A stretch of DNA of 64,000 nucleotides, from positions 39,603-103,602 of the forward strand of contig NZ_JAJNAL010000016.1 of assembly GCF_022271405.1 (NCBI RefSeq). The letters are read 5' to 3'. Positions 7,461 through 16,421 of this stretch are shown piece after piece (positions within the stretch are counted from its first letter, which is position 1; the number at the start of each line of letters is the position of its first letter). The position numbers and the translations under genes are program-made. This DNA is from Rhodopseudomonas infernalis (lineage in GTDB: Bacteria > Pseudomonadota > Alphaproteobacteria > Rhizobiales > Xanthobacteraceae). The notes under the pieces are model-generated. The model saw only the letters and a program-made list of their open reading frames with translations, was not told the origin of the DNA and made no database searches.

Positions 7461-8501
7461 ATGATGCTGCTCAGCCGCGACACTCTGCCCAAGACGATCC
7501 CCGACATTGCCGCGCTCGACGACCTGTTGTGCCGGCCGACCCAGGCGCTGATCGACGATCTCGCCAAGGTCGACGGCGATCTGATGGTGCTCGGCGTTGC
7601 CGGCAAGATGGGGCCGACGCTGGCCGGGCTCGCGAAGGCCGCGTCGCCGAACCGGCGCGTCATCGGCGTCGCGCGGTTCAGCGATCCGGACTCCAAGGCC
7701 GCGCTGGAAGCCCGCGGGGTCGAGACGATCGCCTGTGATCTGCTCGACGAGGCGGAGATCGCCAAGCTGCCGAAGTCGCCCAACGTGGTGTTCATGGCAG
7801 GCCGCAAGTTCGGCGCCGAGGGCGATCTGGCGCTGACCTGGGCGATGAATTCCCATGTCCCGGCGCTGATCGCGCAGGCGTTCCGGCAGTCGCGGATCGT
7901 GGCGTTCTCGACCGGCTGTGTCTATCCGTTCGTGCCGGTGGACAGCGGCGGCTCGACGGAGTCGATGCCGCCGAACCCGCCCGGCGAATACGCCCAGTCC
8001 TGCGTCGGCCGCGAGCGGATGTTCGAGTATTTCTCGGACAAGTACCAGACGCCCGGCCGGCTGTTCCGGCTCAACTACGCCATCGATATGCGCTACGGCG
8101 TGCTCTACGATATCGCCAGCAAGGTCTGGCAGGGCAAGCCGATCGACGTCGGCATCGGTCACGTCAATTTCCTCTGGCAGGGCGATGCCTCGGCGCAGGC
8201 GCTGCGCTGCCTGGCGCATTGCACGACGCCGACCACGCCGATCAATGTCAGCGGTCACGAGACGCTGCTGGTGCGCGATCTCGCCGCCAAGTTCGGCAAG
8301 CTGTTCGGCCGCGATCCGGTGATCGTCGGCGAGGAGCAGCCGACCGCATGGTTGACCGACACCTCGCTGGCCGTGAAGCTGTTCGGCCACGCCGTGGTCG
8401 ATACCGATCAGCTGGTGGCCTGGACCGCCGATTGGGTCGCGCGTGAAATGCCGAATATCGGCAAGCCGACCAAATACGAGGTGCGCGATGGCCGTTACTG
8501 A
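7461..8501 (+). CDS. NAD-dependent epimerase/dehydratase-like protein, altered active site
   Basis: A 346-residue Rossmann-fold protein. Residues 41-52 (LMVLGVAGKMGP) form the nucleotide-binding turn, AFSTGCVYPF (148-157) is the usual Ser/Thr strand, and the catalytic Tyr is at 177. The YxxxK motif reads YAQSC: the catalytic Lys is Cys181, which argues against ordinary epimerase chemistry. The start has two adjacent ATGs (7461, 7464) after AAGGA. The gene begins 14 bases after the permease stop and overlaps the next gene by 14 bases, so it belongs to the import operon and presumably acts on the imported compound. Confidence 0.82.
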   Translation: MMLLSRDTLPKTIPDIAALDDLLCRPTQALIDDLAKVDGDLMVLGVAGKMGPTLAGLAKAASPNRRVIGVARFSDPDSKAALEARGVETIACDLLDEAEIAKLPKSPNVVFMAGRKFGAEGDLALTWAMNSHVPALIAQAFRQSRIVAFSTGCVYPFVPVDSGGSTESMPPNPPGEYAQSCVGRERMFEYFSDKYQTPGRLFRLNYAIDMRYGVLYDIASKVWQGKPIDVGIGHVNFLWQGDASAQALRCLAHCTTPTTPINVSGHETLLVRDLAAKFGKLFGRDPVIVGEEQPTAWLTDTSLAVKLFGHAVVDTDQLVAWTADWVAREMPNIGKPTKYEVRDGRY

Positions 8502-9312
8502 GGCCGACACCGTCGTCCGGCTCGGCGATAGCGATGCCGCCGCCGGCCTGGTGTTGTCCACCGAAACGCATTGGAACCAGACCGAGGCCGACTGGCGGTT
8601 CTTCGTCCGCCGCGGGCTGACCTTCGGCGTGCGCGAGGACGGCGAGCTCGTGGCGACCGCGGCGCTTCTGCCGCACAATGCGACCGACGCGTGGATCAGC
8701 ATGGTGCTGGTGACGCAGCGCTGCCGCCGGCGCGGGCTGGCGACGCGGCTGGTCGACCGCTGCGTCGCCGAGGCGGACAGGCTGAAGCTGACGACATGGC
8801 TCGACGCGACGCCGGCCGGCGCGACGGTGTACGAGCCGCTTGGATTTTCGGGCGTGCTGGAGCTGCGCCGGCTGCGGCTGACTCAACGCCCGCCGCTCGC
8901 GGAAGCCGCAGCGCTCGGCGCGGGCAAGCTGTCCGACATGATCGCACATGATCGCGGAGCGCTGGGCTTCGATCGCACCGCGTTGCTCACCGAACTCAGC
9001 GCACGCGACGGTTCGCGGCTGCTCGAACTGAACGGCGCCATCTCACTGGTCCGGGACGGCCGCGTCGCGCGGCACATCGGGCCGCTGTACGCGCCGGACC
9101 TGTCGTCCGCGCTGACGCTGATCGATGTCATCGTCGCCAGCGAGACGGGGCCGGTCTTGCTCGATGCCGTCGCCGGATCCTCGGGCTTTGTCGACGCGCT
9201 GCAGCAGCGCGGCTGGGCGGTCGAACGGCCGTTTCTGCGGATGCGCCACGGCGCCGGGACGACGGCGCCCGGCGAACTGCCATTCGCCGTTGCCGGCCCG
9301 GAATACGGTTAG
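8488..9312 (+). CDS. GNAT-family N-acetyltransferase
   Basis: A 274-residue protein with the acetyl-CoA-binding GNAT core at about residues 45-130: strand WISMVLVTQ followed by the pyrophosphate loop RCRRRGLATRL. The second half is a diverged extension with a further GNAT-like architecture (ISLVRDGRVARHIGPLYA), so this may be a tandem two-domain enzyme. The ATG at 8488 is preceded by GAGG and overlaps the epimerase-like gene. It probably acetylates an amine derived from the imported substrate, but nothing in the sequence names that amine. Confidence 0.82.
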   Translation: MAVTEADTVVRLGDSDAAAGLVLSTETHWNQTEADWRFFVRRGLTFGVREDGELVATAALLPHNATDAWISMVLVTQRCRRRGLATRLVDRCVAEADRLKLTTWLDATPAGATVYEPLGFSGVLELRRLRLTQRPPLAEAAALGAGKLSDMIAHDRGALGFDRTALLTELSARDGSRLLELNGAISLVRDGRVARHIGPLYAPDLSSALTLIDVIVASETGPVLLDAVAGSSGFVDALQQRGWAVERPFLRMRHGAGTTAPGELPFAVAGPEYG

Positions 9313-9321
9313 GACCACGCC

Positions 9322-10377
9322 ATGCACCACAGCGACATGAACTCCGACGTCCGCCGCCTGATCGCGGACGGCACCGTCATTCCGGCGCATCCGCTGGCGC
9401 TCGATGCCGGGCGCAAGCTCGACCGGCGTCATCAGCGCGCACTGACCCGCTACTACATCGACGCCGGCGCCGGTGGCCTCGCGGTCGGCGTCCACACCAC
9501 GCAGTTCGCAATCCGCGAAACCGGACTGTACAGACCGGTGCTGGAATCGGCGGCCGAGACCGCCGCGGCGTGGACGAAGCGTCCGCTCGTCCTGGTCGCG
9601 GGTCTGGCCGGGCCCACGCAGCAGGCCGTGCAGGAGGCGCAGACCGCGCGGGCGATCGGCTACCACGCCGGGCTGCTCAGCCTCGCGGCGATGAAGTCAT
9701 CGTCCGAGGCGGAGATCCTGGACCACTGCCGCGCCGTCGCGCAGGAGATCCCGCTGGTCGGCTTCTATCTGCAGCCGGCGGTCGGCGGTCTGGCGCTCAG
9801 CTCGAACTTTTGGCGCGAGTTCGCGTCGATCGAGAATGTCGTCGCCATCAAGGTCGCGCCGTTCAATCGCTATCGGACGCTCGACGTGCTGCGCGGCGTC
9901 GCCGCCGCAGGCGCGCTCGATCGGGTCGCGCTCTACACCGGCAACGACGACCACATCCTGCTCGACCTGATGCTGCCGTTCGATCTGCGCGACCAGGGCG
10001 TCACCACCCGCGCTTACTTCAAGGGCGGCTTGCTGGGCCACTGGTCGGTGTGGACGCAGGCGGCGATCAAGCAGTTCGAGGCCTGCAAGGCCGCGCGCGG
10101 CAAGGACAGCCTGCCGGCGGATCTGCTCGCGCTCGATGCCCGGGTCACCGATTGCAACAGCGCGTTCTTCGACGTCGCCAACGATTTCCACGGCTGTATC
10201 GCCGGCTGCCACGAAGTGCTGCGGCGGCAGGGGCTGCTGCAGGGCATCTGGTGCCTCGATCCGAACGAAGGGCTCAGCGAAGGCCAAGCCGCGCAGATCG
10301 ACCGCGTCTGCCGCGAGCATGTCGACCTCAGCGACGACGCTTTCGTGGCCGCCAATCTGGAGCGCTGGCTGGCATGA
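9322..10377 (+). CDS. Dihydrodipicolinate synthase (DapA)-family aldolase/lyase
   Basis: A 351-residue class-I aldolase-type TIM barrel. The Schiff-base lysine is Lys177 in VVAIKVAP; the upstream Tyr strand reads LVGFYLQP and the substrate loop VHTTQF stands where DapA has a TTGE loop. The protein is longer than DapA (about 290). It sits fourth in the import operon and its stop overlaps the ATPase start as ATGA. It is likely a retro-aldol or hydratase-aldolase step on the imported compound, not lysine synthesis, given the context and altered motifs. Confidence 0.85.
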   Translation: MHHSDMNSDVRRLIADGTVIPAHPLALDAGRKLDRRHQRALTRYYIDAGAGGLAVGVHTTQFAIRETGLYRPVLESAAETAAAWTKRPLVLVAGLAGPTQQAVQEAQTARAIGYHAGLLSLAAMKSSSEAEILDHCRAVAQEIPLVGFYLQPAVGGLALSSNFWREFASIENVVAIKVAPFNRYRTLDVLRGVAAAGALDRVALYTGNDDHILLDLMLPFDLRDQGVTTRAYFKGGLLGHWSVWTQAAIKQFEACKAARGKDSLPADLLALDARVTDCNSAFFDVANDFHGCIAGCHEVLRRQGLLQGIWCLDPNEGLSEGQAAQIDRVCREHVDLSDDAFVAANLERWLA

Positions 10378-11168
10378 CCGACGCGGCGCCGTTCATCAGC
10401 CTGCGCAATGTCCGCAAGGTGTATCGCAGCGGCGGCAACGAGTTTCTTGCCGTGTCGGACGTCACGATGGACGTGCAGGAAGGTGAACTGGTGGCGCTGG
10501 TCGGCCCGTCCGGCTGCGGCAAGACCACCGTGCTGAAGATCCTCGCCGGCCTGCACGGCGCCGATGGCGGCACAGTCAGCATCGGCAATGCGACGACGCC
10601 GTTCGATCCGGCGCGCGACGTCGGCATGGTGTTCCAGCAGGCGCTGCTGCTGAAATGGCGCAACATCCTGGAGAACGTCTTGCTGCCGGCGGAGATCGTC
10701 GGCCTGCCGATGAAGGCGGCGCGGTCGCGCGCGCGCGATCTGCTGGCGCTGGTCGGCCTTGCCGGCTACGAGGACAAGTATCCGCAGCAGCTCTCCGGCG
10801 GCATGCAGCAGCGCGCCGCGATCGCACGCGCCTTCGTGCATGATCCCAAGCTGATCCTGATGGACGAGCCGTTCGGCGCGCTCGACGCGCTGACGCGAGA
10901 GCAGATGAACCTGGAAATGCTGCGGATCTGGCGCGAGAGCGCCAAGACCATCCTGTTCGTCACCCACAGCATCCAGGAAGCCGTGTTCCTCGGCTCGCAT
11001 TGCGCGGTGCTGACGGCGCGTCCCGCCCGGATGGCCGAGTACTTCCCGATCGACCTGCCGATGCCGCGCGATCTGGCGATCAAGACCGACGATGCGTTCG
11101 GCGCCTATGTGCGGCGGATCTATGCCGGCCTCGGCATGGCCGGGCCGGGCGCCGCGGCGCGGGAATAG
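10374..11168 (+). CDS. ABC transporter ATP-binding protein, nitrate/sulfonate/taurine class
   Basis: A 264-residue ATPase: Walker A GPSGCGKTT (about 43-51), Q-loop VFQQALLLKW, signature LSGGMQQR, Walker B LILMDEPFGALD and the switch His in VTHSIQEA. It starts within the stop codon of the DapA-like gene. It completes the importer with the permease at 6676 and the binding protein at 4824. The gene converges with marR, 17 bases away. Confidence 0.93.
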   Translation: MTDAAPFISLRNVRKVYRSGGNEFLAVSDVTMDVQEGELVALVGPSGCGKTTVLKILAGLHGADGGTVSIGNATTPFDPARDVGMVFQQALLLKWRNILENVLLPAEIVGLPMKAARSRARDLLALVGLAGYEDKYPQQLSGGMQQRAAIARAFVHDPKLILMDEPFGALDALTREQMNLEMLRIWRESAKTILFVTHSIQEAVFLGSHCAVLTARPARMAEYFPIDLPMPRDLAIKTDDAFGAYVRRIYAGLGMAGPGAAARE

Positions 11169-11185
11169 CAGGGCTGCGCCGGCGC

Positions 11186-11659
11186 TTACTTCAGCCGCTC
11201 GAGCAGCGCCAGAAATTGCGCCCGTTCGTCTTTCGCCAGCGGCGACAGAGTTTCTTTGGTGACCTCGTGGGCGATCGGGATCGATCGCTCGGTCAGGGCC
11301 TTGCCTTCCGGCGTCAACGATACGACCAGGCGGCGGCCGTCTTCCGGATCGGAGCCGGTCTCGACCAGCCCGCGCTTCACCAGTCGCTCCACCACGCCCT
11401 TGATGGTCGCTGCGTCCATCGCGGTGGCGCGGCCGAGCAGATTTTGCGAGCACGGGCCTTTCTCGAACAGCTTCGCCAGCGCCGCCCATTGGGTCATCGT
11501 CAGATCTTCGCCCATGCGGCTGACGAAAATCGTCGCATGACGCTGCAGCACCTGGCGCAGCGTGAAGCCGACCTGTGCGTCCAGCAGATAGGACGTTGCG
11601 CTTTTGGCCTTGCGGCGCGGCTTGTCCAACACTTTGCTCTTACCCGAACCTGAAGCCAA
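11186..11659 (-). CDS. MarR-family regulator, probable regulator of the nicotinate cluster
   Basis: A 157-residue winged-helix protein: LTMTQWAALAKLFE leads into the helix-turn-helix, the recognition helix is MDAATIKGVVERLVKRG, and the wing is SDPEDGRRLVVSLT. This matches the MarR group that includes NicR (Pseudomonas) and aromatic-acid regulators. It follows livF by 6 bases on the same strand and so is probably the last gene of the hnr-to-marR operon. I infer that it binds the GTATAC-centred palindromes at 20044, 20149 and 24473. Confidence 0.85.
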   Translation of the reverse strand: MASGSGKSKVLDKPRRKAKSATSYLLDAQVGFTLRQVLQRHATIFVSRMGEDLTMTQWAALAKLFEKGPCSQNLLGRATAMDAATIKGVVERLVKRGLVETGSDPEDGRRLVVSLTPEGKALTERSIPIAHEVTKETLSPLAKDERAQFLALLERLK

Positions 11660-11665
11660 TTTGCG

Positions 11666-12370
11666 TCACACCGCCAAATAAGCGTCGCGAATTTCCGGAT
11701 GCGCCTCGAGTTCGTCGATGGTGCCGGAAAAACGAATCCGCCCCTTCTCGATGATATAGGCGCGGTCGCAGATCAGCTTGGCGAAATGCAGATTCTGCTC
11801 CGAGATGATGATGCCCAGCCCCTCGCGCTTCATCGCCAAAATGGCGTCGGCCATCTGCTCGACGATCTTCGGCGCGAGCCCTTCGGACGGCTCGTCGAGC
11901 AGCACCAGCGACGGGTTGCCCATCAGCGTGCGGCCGATGCTGAGCATCTGCTGCTCGCCGCCGCTCATGTCGCCGCCGAGCCGCTTGCGCATCTCGCCGA
12001 GATTGGGAAACAGCTTGTAGATCCGCTCAGGCGTCCATTCGGCGACGCCGGGGCGTGGCTTCTGCTTGCCGACCTCGAAGTTCTCCTCGACCGTCAGCTC
12101 GGTGAAGATGCGCCGGTCTTCCGGCACGTAGCCGAGGCCGCGGCGCACGATTTCGTAGGACGGCAGCCGCGAGATGTCCTCGCCTTCGAACGTCACCTTG
12201 CCGCTGCGCCGCTGCACCAGCCCGACCACCGAGCGGAAGCTGGTGCTTTTGCCGGCGCCGTTGCGGCCCAGCATCGCAACGACTTCACCTTCGCCGACCG
12301 CGAAGCCGACGTCGAACAGGATATGCGCCGGGCCGTAGTGACTGTTGAGGTCGGAGACTTCGAGCTTCAT
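11666..12370 (-). CDS. Branched-chain-type ABC transporter ATP-binding protein (LivF-like)
   Basis: A 234-residue ATPase: Walker A GRNGAGKST, signature MSGGEQQML, Walker B LVLLDEPSEGLAP, and the C-terminal IRDAYLAV typical of LivF. It overlaps livG by 4 bases. Part of a Liv-type transporter embedded in the nicotinate module, so the cargo may be nicotinate or a ring-opened product, not branched-chain amino acids. That is inferred from context only. Confidence 0.92.
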   Translation of the reverse strand: MKLEVSDLNSHYGPAHILFDVGFAVGEGEVVAMLGRNGAGKSTSFRSVVGLVQRRSGKVTFEGEDISRLPSYEIVRRGLGYVPEDRRIFTELTVEENFEVGKQKPRPGVAEWTPERIYKLFPNLGEMRKRLGGDMSGGEQQMLSIGRTLMGNPSLVLLDEPSEGLAPKIVEQMADAILAMKREGLGIIISEQNLHFAKLICDRAYIIEKGRIRFSGTIDELEAHPEIRDAYLAV

Positions 12371-13149
12371 GACAGCGCCTCCGCGCGGTGCTTGGCATCG
12401 TAGAGCAGGCCGTCGCCGAGATAGATCGCCTGCACCTGCCGGTCCTGGCGGACCTGCTGCGGAGTGCCGCGCGCGATCAGCTGTCCGCGGTTCAGCACCA
12501 TCACCTCGTCGGCGTGTTCAAACACCACGTCCATGTCGTGCTCGGTGAACAGCACGCCGATGTTCTTGGCCCGCGCAATGCCGGCGGTGAGCCGCATCAG
12601 CTCGACGCGCTCCTTCGGCGCCATGCCGGCGGTCGGCTCGTCCATCAGCAGCAGCCGCGGCTGGTTGGCGAGCGCGATCGCCAGTTCGAGCCGCTTGAGG
12701 TCGCCATAAGCCAGCTCGCCGCACGGCCGCTCGACCTGTTCGCTCATGCCGACCAGCGCCAGCAATTCATCGGCCTCGGCCCGGTGCCGCGCGCCGGCGT
12801 AGCCGATCATGGACCACAGCCGGTGATGAAACGACAGCAGCGCCACCTGCACGTTCTCGCGCACCGTCATCGACGCGAAGGTCGCGGTGATCTGGAAGGT
12901 ACGGCCGACGCCGCGTCGCCACACCGTGCGCGGCGGCAGCCCGACCACTTCCTCACCCGCAAGCCTGATCGAGCCGGCATCGGGAGGGATCTGGCCATTG
13001 AGCATGTTGAAGCACGTGCTCTTGCCTGCGCCGTTCGGGCCGATCAGCGCCAGGATCTCGCCGGCGTTGACAGTAAAACTGACGTCGCGCACCGCGTGGA
13101 CGCCCGCATAGGACTTCACCAGCCCTTTGACATCGAGCAGCACGGTCAT
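12367..13149 (-). CDS. Branched-chain-type ABC transporter ATP-binding protein (LivG-like)
   Basis: A 260-residue ATPase starting MTVLLDVKGLVKSYAG. Walker A GPNGAGKST, the LivG-type insertion after GVGRTFQI, Walker B LLLMDEPTAGM and the switch His in FTEHDMDVVF. The ATG at 13149 overlaps the permease stop by 4 bases; the long upstream extension of this frame is only the shadow of the permease gene. Partner of the LivF-like ATPase as a heterodimer. Confidence 0.92.
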   Translation of the reverse strand: MTVLLDVKGLVKSYAGVHAVRDVSFTVNAGEILALIGPNGAGKSTCFNMLNGQIPPDAGSIRLAGEEVVGLPPRTVWRRGVGRTFQITATFASMTVRENVQVALLSFHHRLWSMIGYAGARHRAEADELLALVGMSEQVERPCGELAYGDLKRLELAIALANQPRLLLMDEPTAGMAPKERVELMRLTAGIARAKNIGVLFTEHDMDVVFEHADEVMVLNRGQLIARGTPQQVRQDRQVQAIYLGDGLLYDAKHRAEALS

Positions 13150-15038
13150 TCCGCAGCCTCCATCTTGGCGACGGCCAGCGCATCGGGCTTGCCGTTCTTC
13201 GGCCTCGGCCCGCGGTGGCGCCAATCGTCGATGAAGCCGACGATGCCCTTCGGCGCAGCGACGACGAGCAGCACGATGATCGCGCCGAGCACCAGCTTGG
13301 ACCAGTCGGTCTGGCTCATCAGCCAGATCGCCAGCGCCTTGTAGACGATGGCGCCGATCACCGCGCCCGACACCGTCTCGATGCCGCCGAGTAGCACCAT
13401 CACCAGGCCGTCGACCGAGATGGGGATGGCCAGCGATTCCGGAAACACCGAGCCCTTGAGGAAAGCGAACAGCGCGCCGGCGACGCCCGCGAAGGTGCCG
13501 GCGACGATCAGCGCGACCCACTGCGTGGACTTGCGGTCGATGCCGATCGCGTCGGCACGCAGCGTGTTGTCGCGCGTGGCGCGCAGGCCGAAGCCGTAAG
13601 GCGAGAACACCAGCATGCGCAGCAGCGCAACGCCGACGACCGCGACGCCGAGCGTCAGCCAGAAGAAGCCTTGCGGGCTCGACGCCCAGGCCGACGGCCA
13701 GATGCCGAGGATGCCGTTGTCGCCGCCGGTGACTTCGACCCACTGGAACGCCACCGACCAGATGATCTGCGCGAACGCCAGCGTCAGCATCGCGAAGTAC
13801 ACGCCCGACAGCCGCACGCAGAACCAGCCGGCCACGACCGCGCCGAGCAGCCCGAACACCGGCCCGACCAACAATGCCAGCTCCATCGGTGCGCCGAGGA
13901 ATTTCACCGCGAACGCCGCACCATAAGCGCCGAGGCCGAAATAGGCGGCGTGGCCGAACGAGGCGAGACCGCCGACCGTCATCATGAAATGCAGGCTGGC
14001 GGCGAACAGCACGAACACCAGGATCTCGGCGCCGACGCTGAGCAGATAGTTGCCGGCGAACAGCGGCAGCAGCGCCGCGATCACGATCACCGCCGCGACG
14101 CCGGCGCGCTCCAGCATCGACATCGGCTTCCACGGCCGGAACGAGATGCCGGTGCTGGAGCGGACGCCGCGCTCCGCCTTGCCGAGCAACCCATAGGGCC
14201 GCACTACGAGCACCACCGCCATCACCAGGAACACCGCGATCAGCGAGATTTTCGGCAGCACCAAAATGCCGAGCGCGTTGAGCTCGGACACCAGCACCGC
14301 CGCGATGAACGCGCCGGTGACCGAGCCGAGCCCGCCGATCACCACCACGACGAACACCTCGACGATGATCGACAGGTCCATGTAGTGCGTCACCGTGGTG
14401 CGCGGGATCTGCAGCGCGCCGCCGAGTGCGGCGAGGAACACGCCGAGCGCGAACACGCTGGTAAACAGCCATTTCTGATTGACGCCGAGGCAGGCGACCA
14501 TGTCGCGGTCCTGCGTCGCGGCGCGCACCAGCACGCCCCAGCGGGTGCGGTGGAATAGCAGCCACAAAGCGCCGAGCACCGCCGGGCCGAGCAAGATCAG
14601 CAGCAGATCGTAGGTCGGCACCAGCCGGCCGAACAGGCTGAAGGCGCCGGTGAAGCCGGGGGCGCGCGGGCCCATCAGATCGTCGGCGCCCCAGATCAGC
14701 ACCACGAGATCCTGCACCATCAGCGTCACGCCGAAGGTGGCGAGCAGCTGGAATAGCTCCGGCGCCTGATAGATCCGGCGCAGCAGCACCATCTCCATCA
14801 GCGCGCCGAGCACCGCGACGATCAGGCTCGCCACCAGCAGGCCGCCCCAGAACCCGAGTGGGCCGCTGAAGCGGTCGGTCAGGGTGAACGCCATATAGGC
14901 GCCCAGCATGTAGAACGCGCCGTGCGCGAAGTTCACGATACGGGTGACGCCGAAGATGATCGACAGCCCCGACGCCACCAGGAACAGCGACGCCGCGCTG
15001 GCGAGACCACTGAGAGCCTGGACCAAGATCAGTTCCAC
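13146..15038 (-). CDS. Fused LivH-LivM type ABC transporter permease
   Basis: A 630-residue membrane protein. Residues 1 to about 285 are LivH-like (start MELILVQALSGLASAAS, then IVNFAHGAFYMLGAY). After a short linker around 285-310 (KAERGVRSSTGISFRPWKP) the rest is LivM-like (FGHAAYFGLGAYGAAF, with a C-terminal cytoplasmic tail rich in Lys/Arg). The fusion supplies both halves of the membrane channel. It lies between livK and livG in one operon. Fusions of this kind are known in alphaproteobacteria. Confidence 0.92.
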   Translation of the reverse strand: MELILVQALSGLASAASLFLVASGLSIIFGVTRIVNFAHGAFYMLGAYMAFTLTDRFSGPLGFWGGLLVASLIVAVLGALMEMVLLRRIYQAPELFQLLATFGVTLMVQDLVVLIWGADDLMGPRAPGFTGAFSLFGRLVPTYDLLLILLGPAVLGALWLLFHRTRWGVLVRAATQDRDMVACLGVNQKWLFTSVFALGVFLAALGGALQIPRTTVTHYMDLSIIVEVFVVVVIGGLGSVTGAFIAAVLVSELNALGILVLPKISLIAVFLVMAVVLVVRPYGLLGKAERGVRSSTGISFRPWKPMSMLERAGVAAVIVIAALLPLFAGNYLLSVGAEILVFVLFAASLHFMMTVGGLASFGHAAYFGLGAYGAAFAVKFLGAPMELALLVGPVFGLLGAVVAGWFCVRLSGVYFAMLTLAFAQIIWSVAFQWVEVTGGDNGILGIWPSAWASSPQGFFWLTLGVAVVGVALLRMLVFSPYGFGLRATRDNTLRADAIGIDRKSTQWVALIVAGTFAGVAGALFAFLKGSVFPESLAIPISVDGLVMVLLGGIETVSGAVIGAIVYKALAIWLMSQTDWSKLVLGAIIVLLVVAAPKGIVGFIDDWRHRGPRPKNGKPDALAVAKMEAAE

Positions 15039-15130
15039 GGCGGCGCCTTTCGTTCGGGTTGGGGTCGTCGGAGCTTTGGGAAGAAGCCGCCGCTGAGATC
15101 AGCGGCGGCGATGGTCGAAAGAAAGTCGGC

Positions 15131-16327
15131 TCAGTTCGCCGGACGAAGCTTGGCGGCTTCGGCCTCGGGCGGCAGATAGTCCGCGCCCTTCTTGAACTTG
15201 ATGTCGGTCATGATGCCTTTGCCGTCCTTCTGGGTGGTCTTGCCGACGAAGGCGCCCATCGTCGACTGATGATCACCGGCGCGGTACACGACAGGACCGA
15301 ACGGGGTGTCGACCTTGAGGTTCTTCATTGCCTTCATCAGGCTCTCGGTCGACGTATCGTCGGCGGCGGTCAGCACCGCGGCGATGCTTTTGACGGTCGA
15401 ATAGCCGACCACCGAGCCGAGCCGCGGATAGTCCTTGTTCGCCGCCTGATAGGCATCGAGGAAGGCTTTGTGCTCCGGGGTGTCGATCGCGTACCAGGGA
15501 TAGCCGGTGACGATCCAGCCTTCCGGCGTCTCGGTCTTCAGCGGATCGAGATATTCCGGCTCGCCCGTGAGGTAGGACACCACGACGCGGTCTTTGAACA
15601 CGCCGCGGGTATTGCCCTCACGCACCAGCTTCACCAGGTCGCCGGCGAAGGTGGCGTTGAGGATCGCGTCGGGCTTGGCAGCGTCGATCGCCTGCAGCAC
15701 CGGGCCGGCGTCGATCTTGTTCAGCGGCGGCCACTGCTCGGCGACGAATTCGACGTCGGGCCGCTTCTTGCTGAGGATTTCCTTGAAGGCGGCGACGAAG
15801 GACTGGCCGAATTCATAGTTCGGCGCGATCGTCGCCCACTTCTTGGCCGGCAGCTTGGCGGCTTCCTCCGCCAGCATCGAGGCCTGCATGTAGTTCGAGG
15901 TGCGCAGCCGGTAGGTGTAGTCGTTGCCCTTCGACCAGACGATCGCGTCGGTCAGCGGCTCGGCGGCGATGTACAGCACCTTCTTCTGCTTGGCAAAATC
16001 CGACAGCGCCAGGCCGATATTGGAGAGGAAGCCGCCGGCGATCATCACTACGCCGTCGCGCGACACGAGTTCGTTGGCGGCGGTCAGCGCGTCGCCCGGC
16101 TTGCCGCCGTCGTCCTTGGTGATGACGACCAGCTTCTTGCCCTTGATGCCGCCGGCATCGTTGATCTGCTTGAGCGCCAGCTCCATGCCCTTGCGATACG
16201 GCTCGGTGAAGCCGGGCAAAGCGGAGTAGGAGTTGATCTCGCCCACCTTGATTTCGCCCTGCTGGGCGTGCGCCGCTCCGGACGCCAACAACAATGCGGC
16301 CAGTGCCAGTCGTGCTACCTGCTTCAT
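15131..16327 (-). CDS. Periplasmic substrate-binding protein (LivK-like), candidate nicotinate-related binder
   Basis: A 398-residue secreted protein: signal peptide MKQVARLALAALLLASG with cleavage after AHA, then IKVGEINSYSALPGFTEPYR. The family usually binds amino acids or aromatic acids. It leads the livK-HM-G-F-marR block, 92 bases before the permease and 94 bases after the PF06684 gene, all on one strand. A hydrophilic aromatic acid such as nicotinate, or a formylglutarate-type acid, would fit the neighbourhood. Ligand unknown. Confidence 0.88.
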   Translation of the reverse strand: MKQVARLALAALLLASGAAHAQQGEIKVGEINSYSALPGFTEPYRKGMELALKQINDAGGIKGKKLVVITKDDGGKPGDALTAANELVSRDGVVMIAGGFLSNIGLALSDFAKQKKVLYIAAEPLTDAIVWSKGNDYTYRLRTSNYMQASMLAEEAAKLPAKKWATIAPNYEFGQSFVAAFKEILSKKRPDVEFVAEQWPPLNKIDAGPVLQAIDAAKPDAILNATFAGDLVKLVREGNTRGVFKDRVVVSYLTGEPEYLDPLKTETPEGWIVTGYPWYAIDTPEHKAFLDAYQAANKDYPRLGSVVGYSTVKSIAAVLTAADDTSTESLMKAMKNLKVDTPFGPVVYRAGDHQSTMGAFVGKTTQKDGKGIMTDIKFKKGADYLPPEAEAAKLRPAN

Positions 16328-16421
16328 ACGCTCTTGCCCTCTTGTGAAAGAAACTCAGCCAGTTTTCTTCTCCAACGTCTTCGAGCGAGCCGATTGTCAG
16401 TTCGTTCGAAAACGCCGTCTT

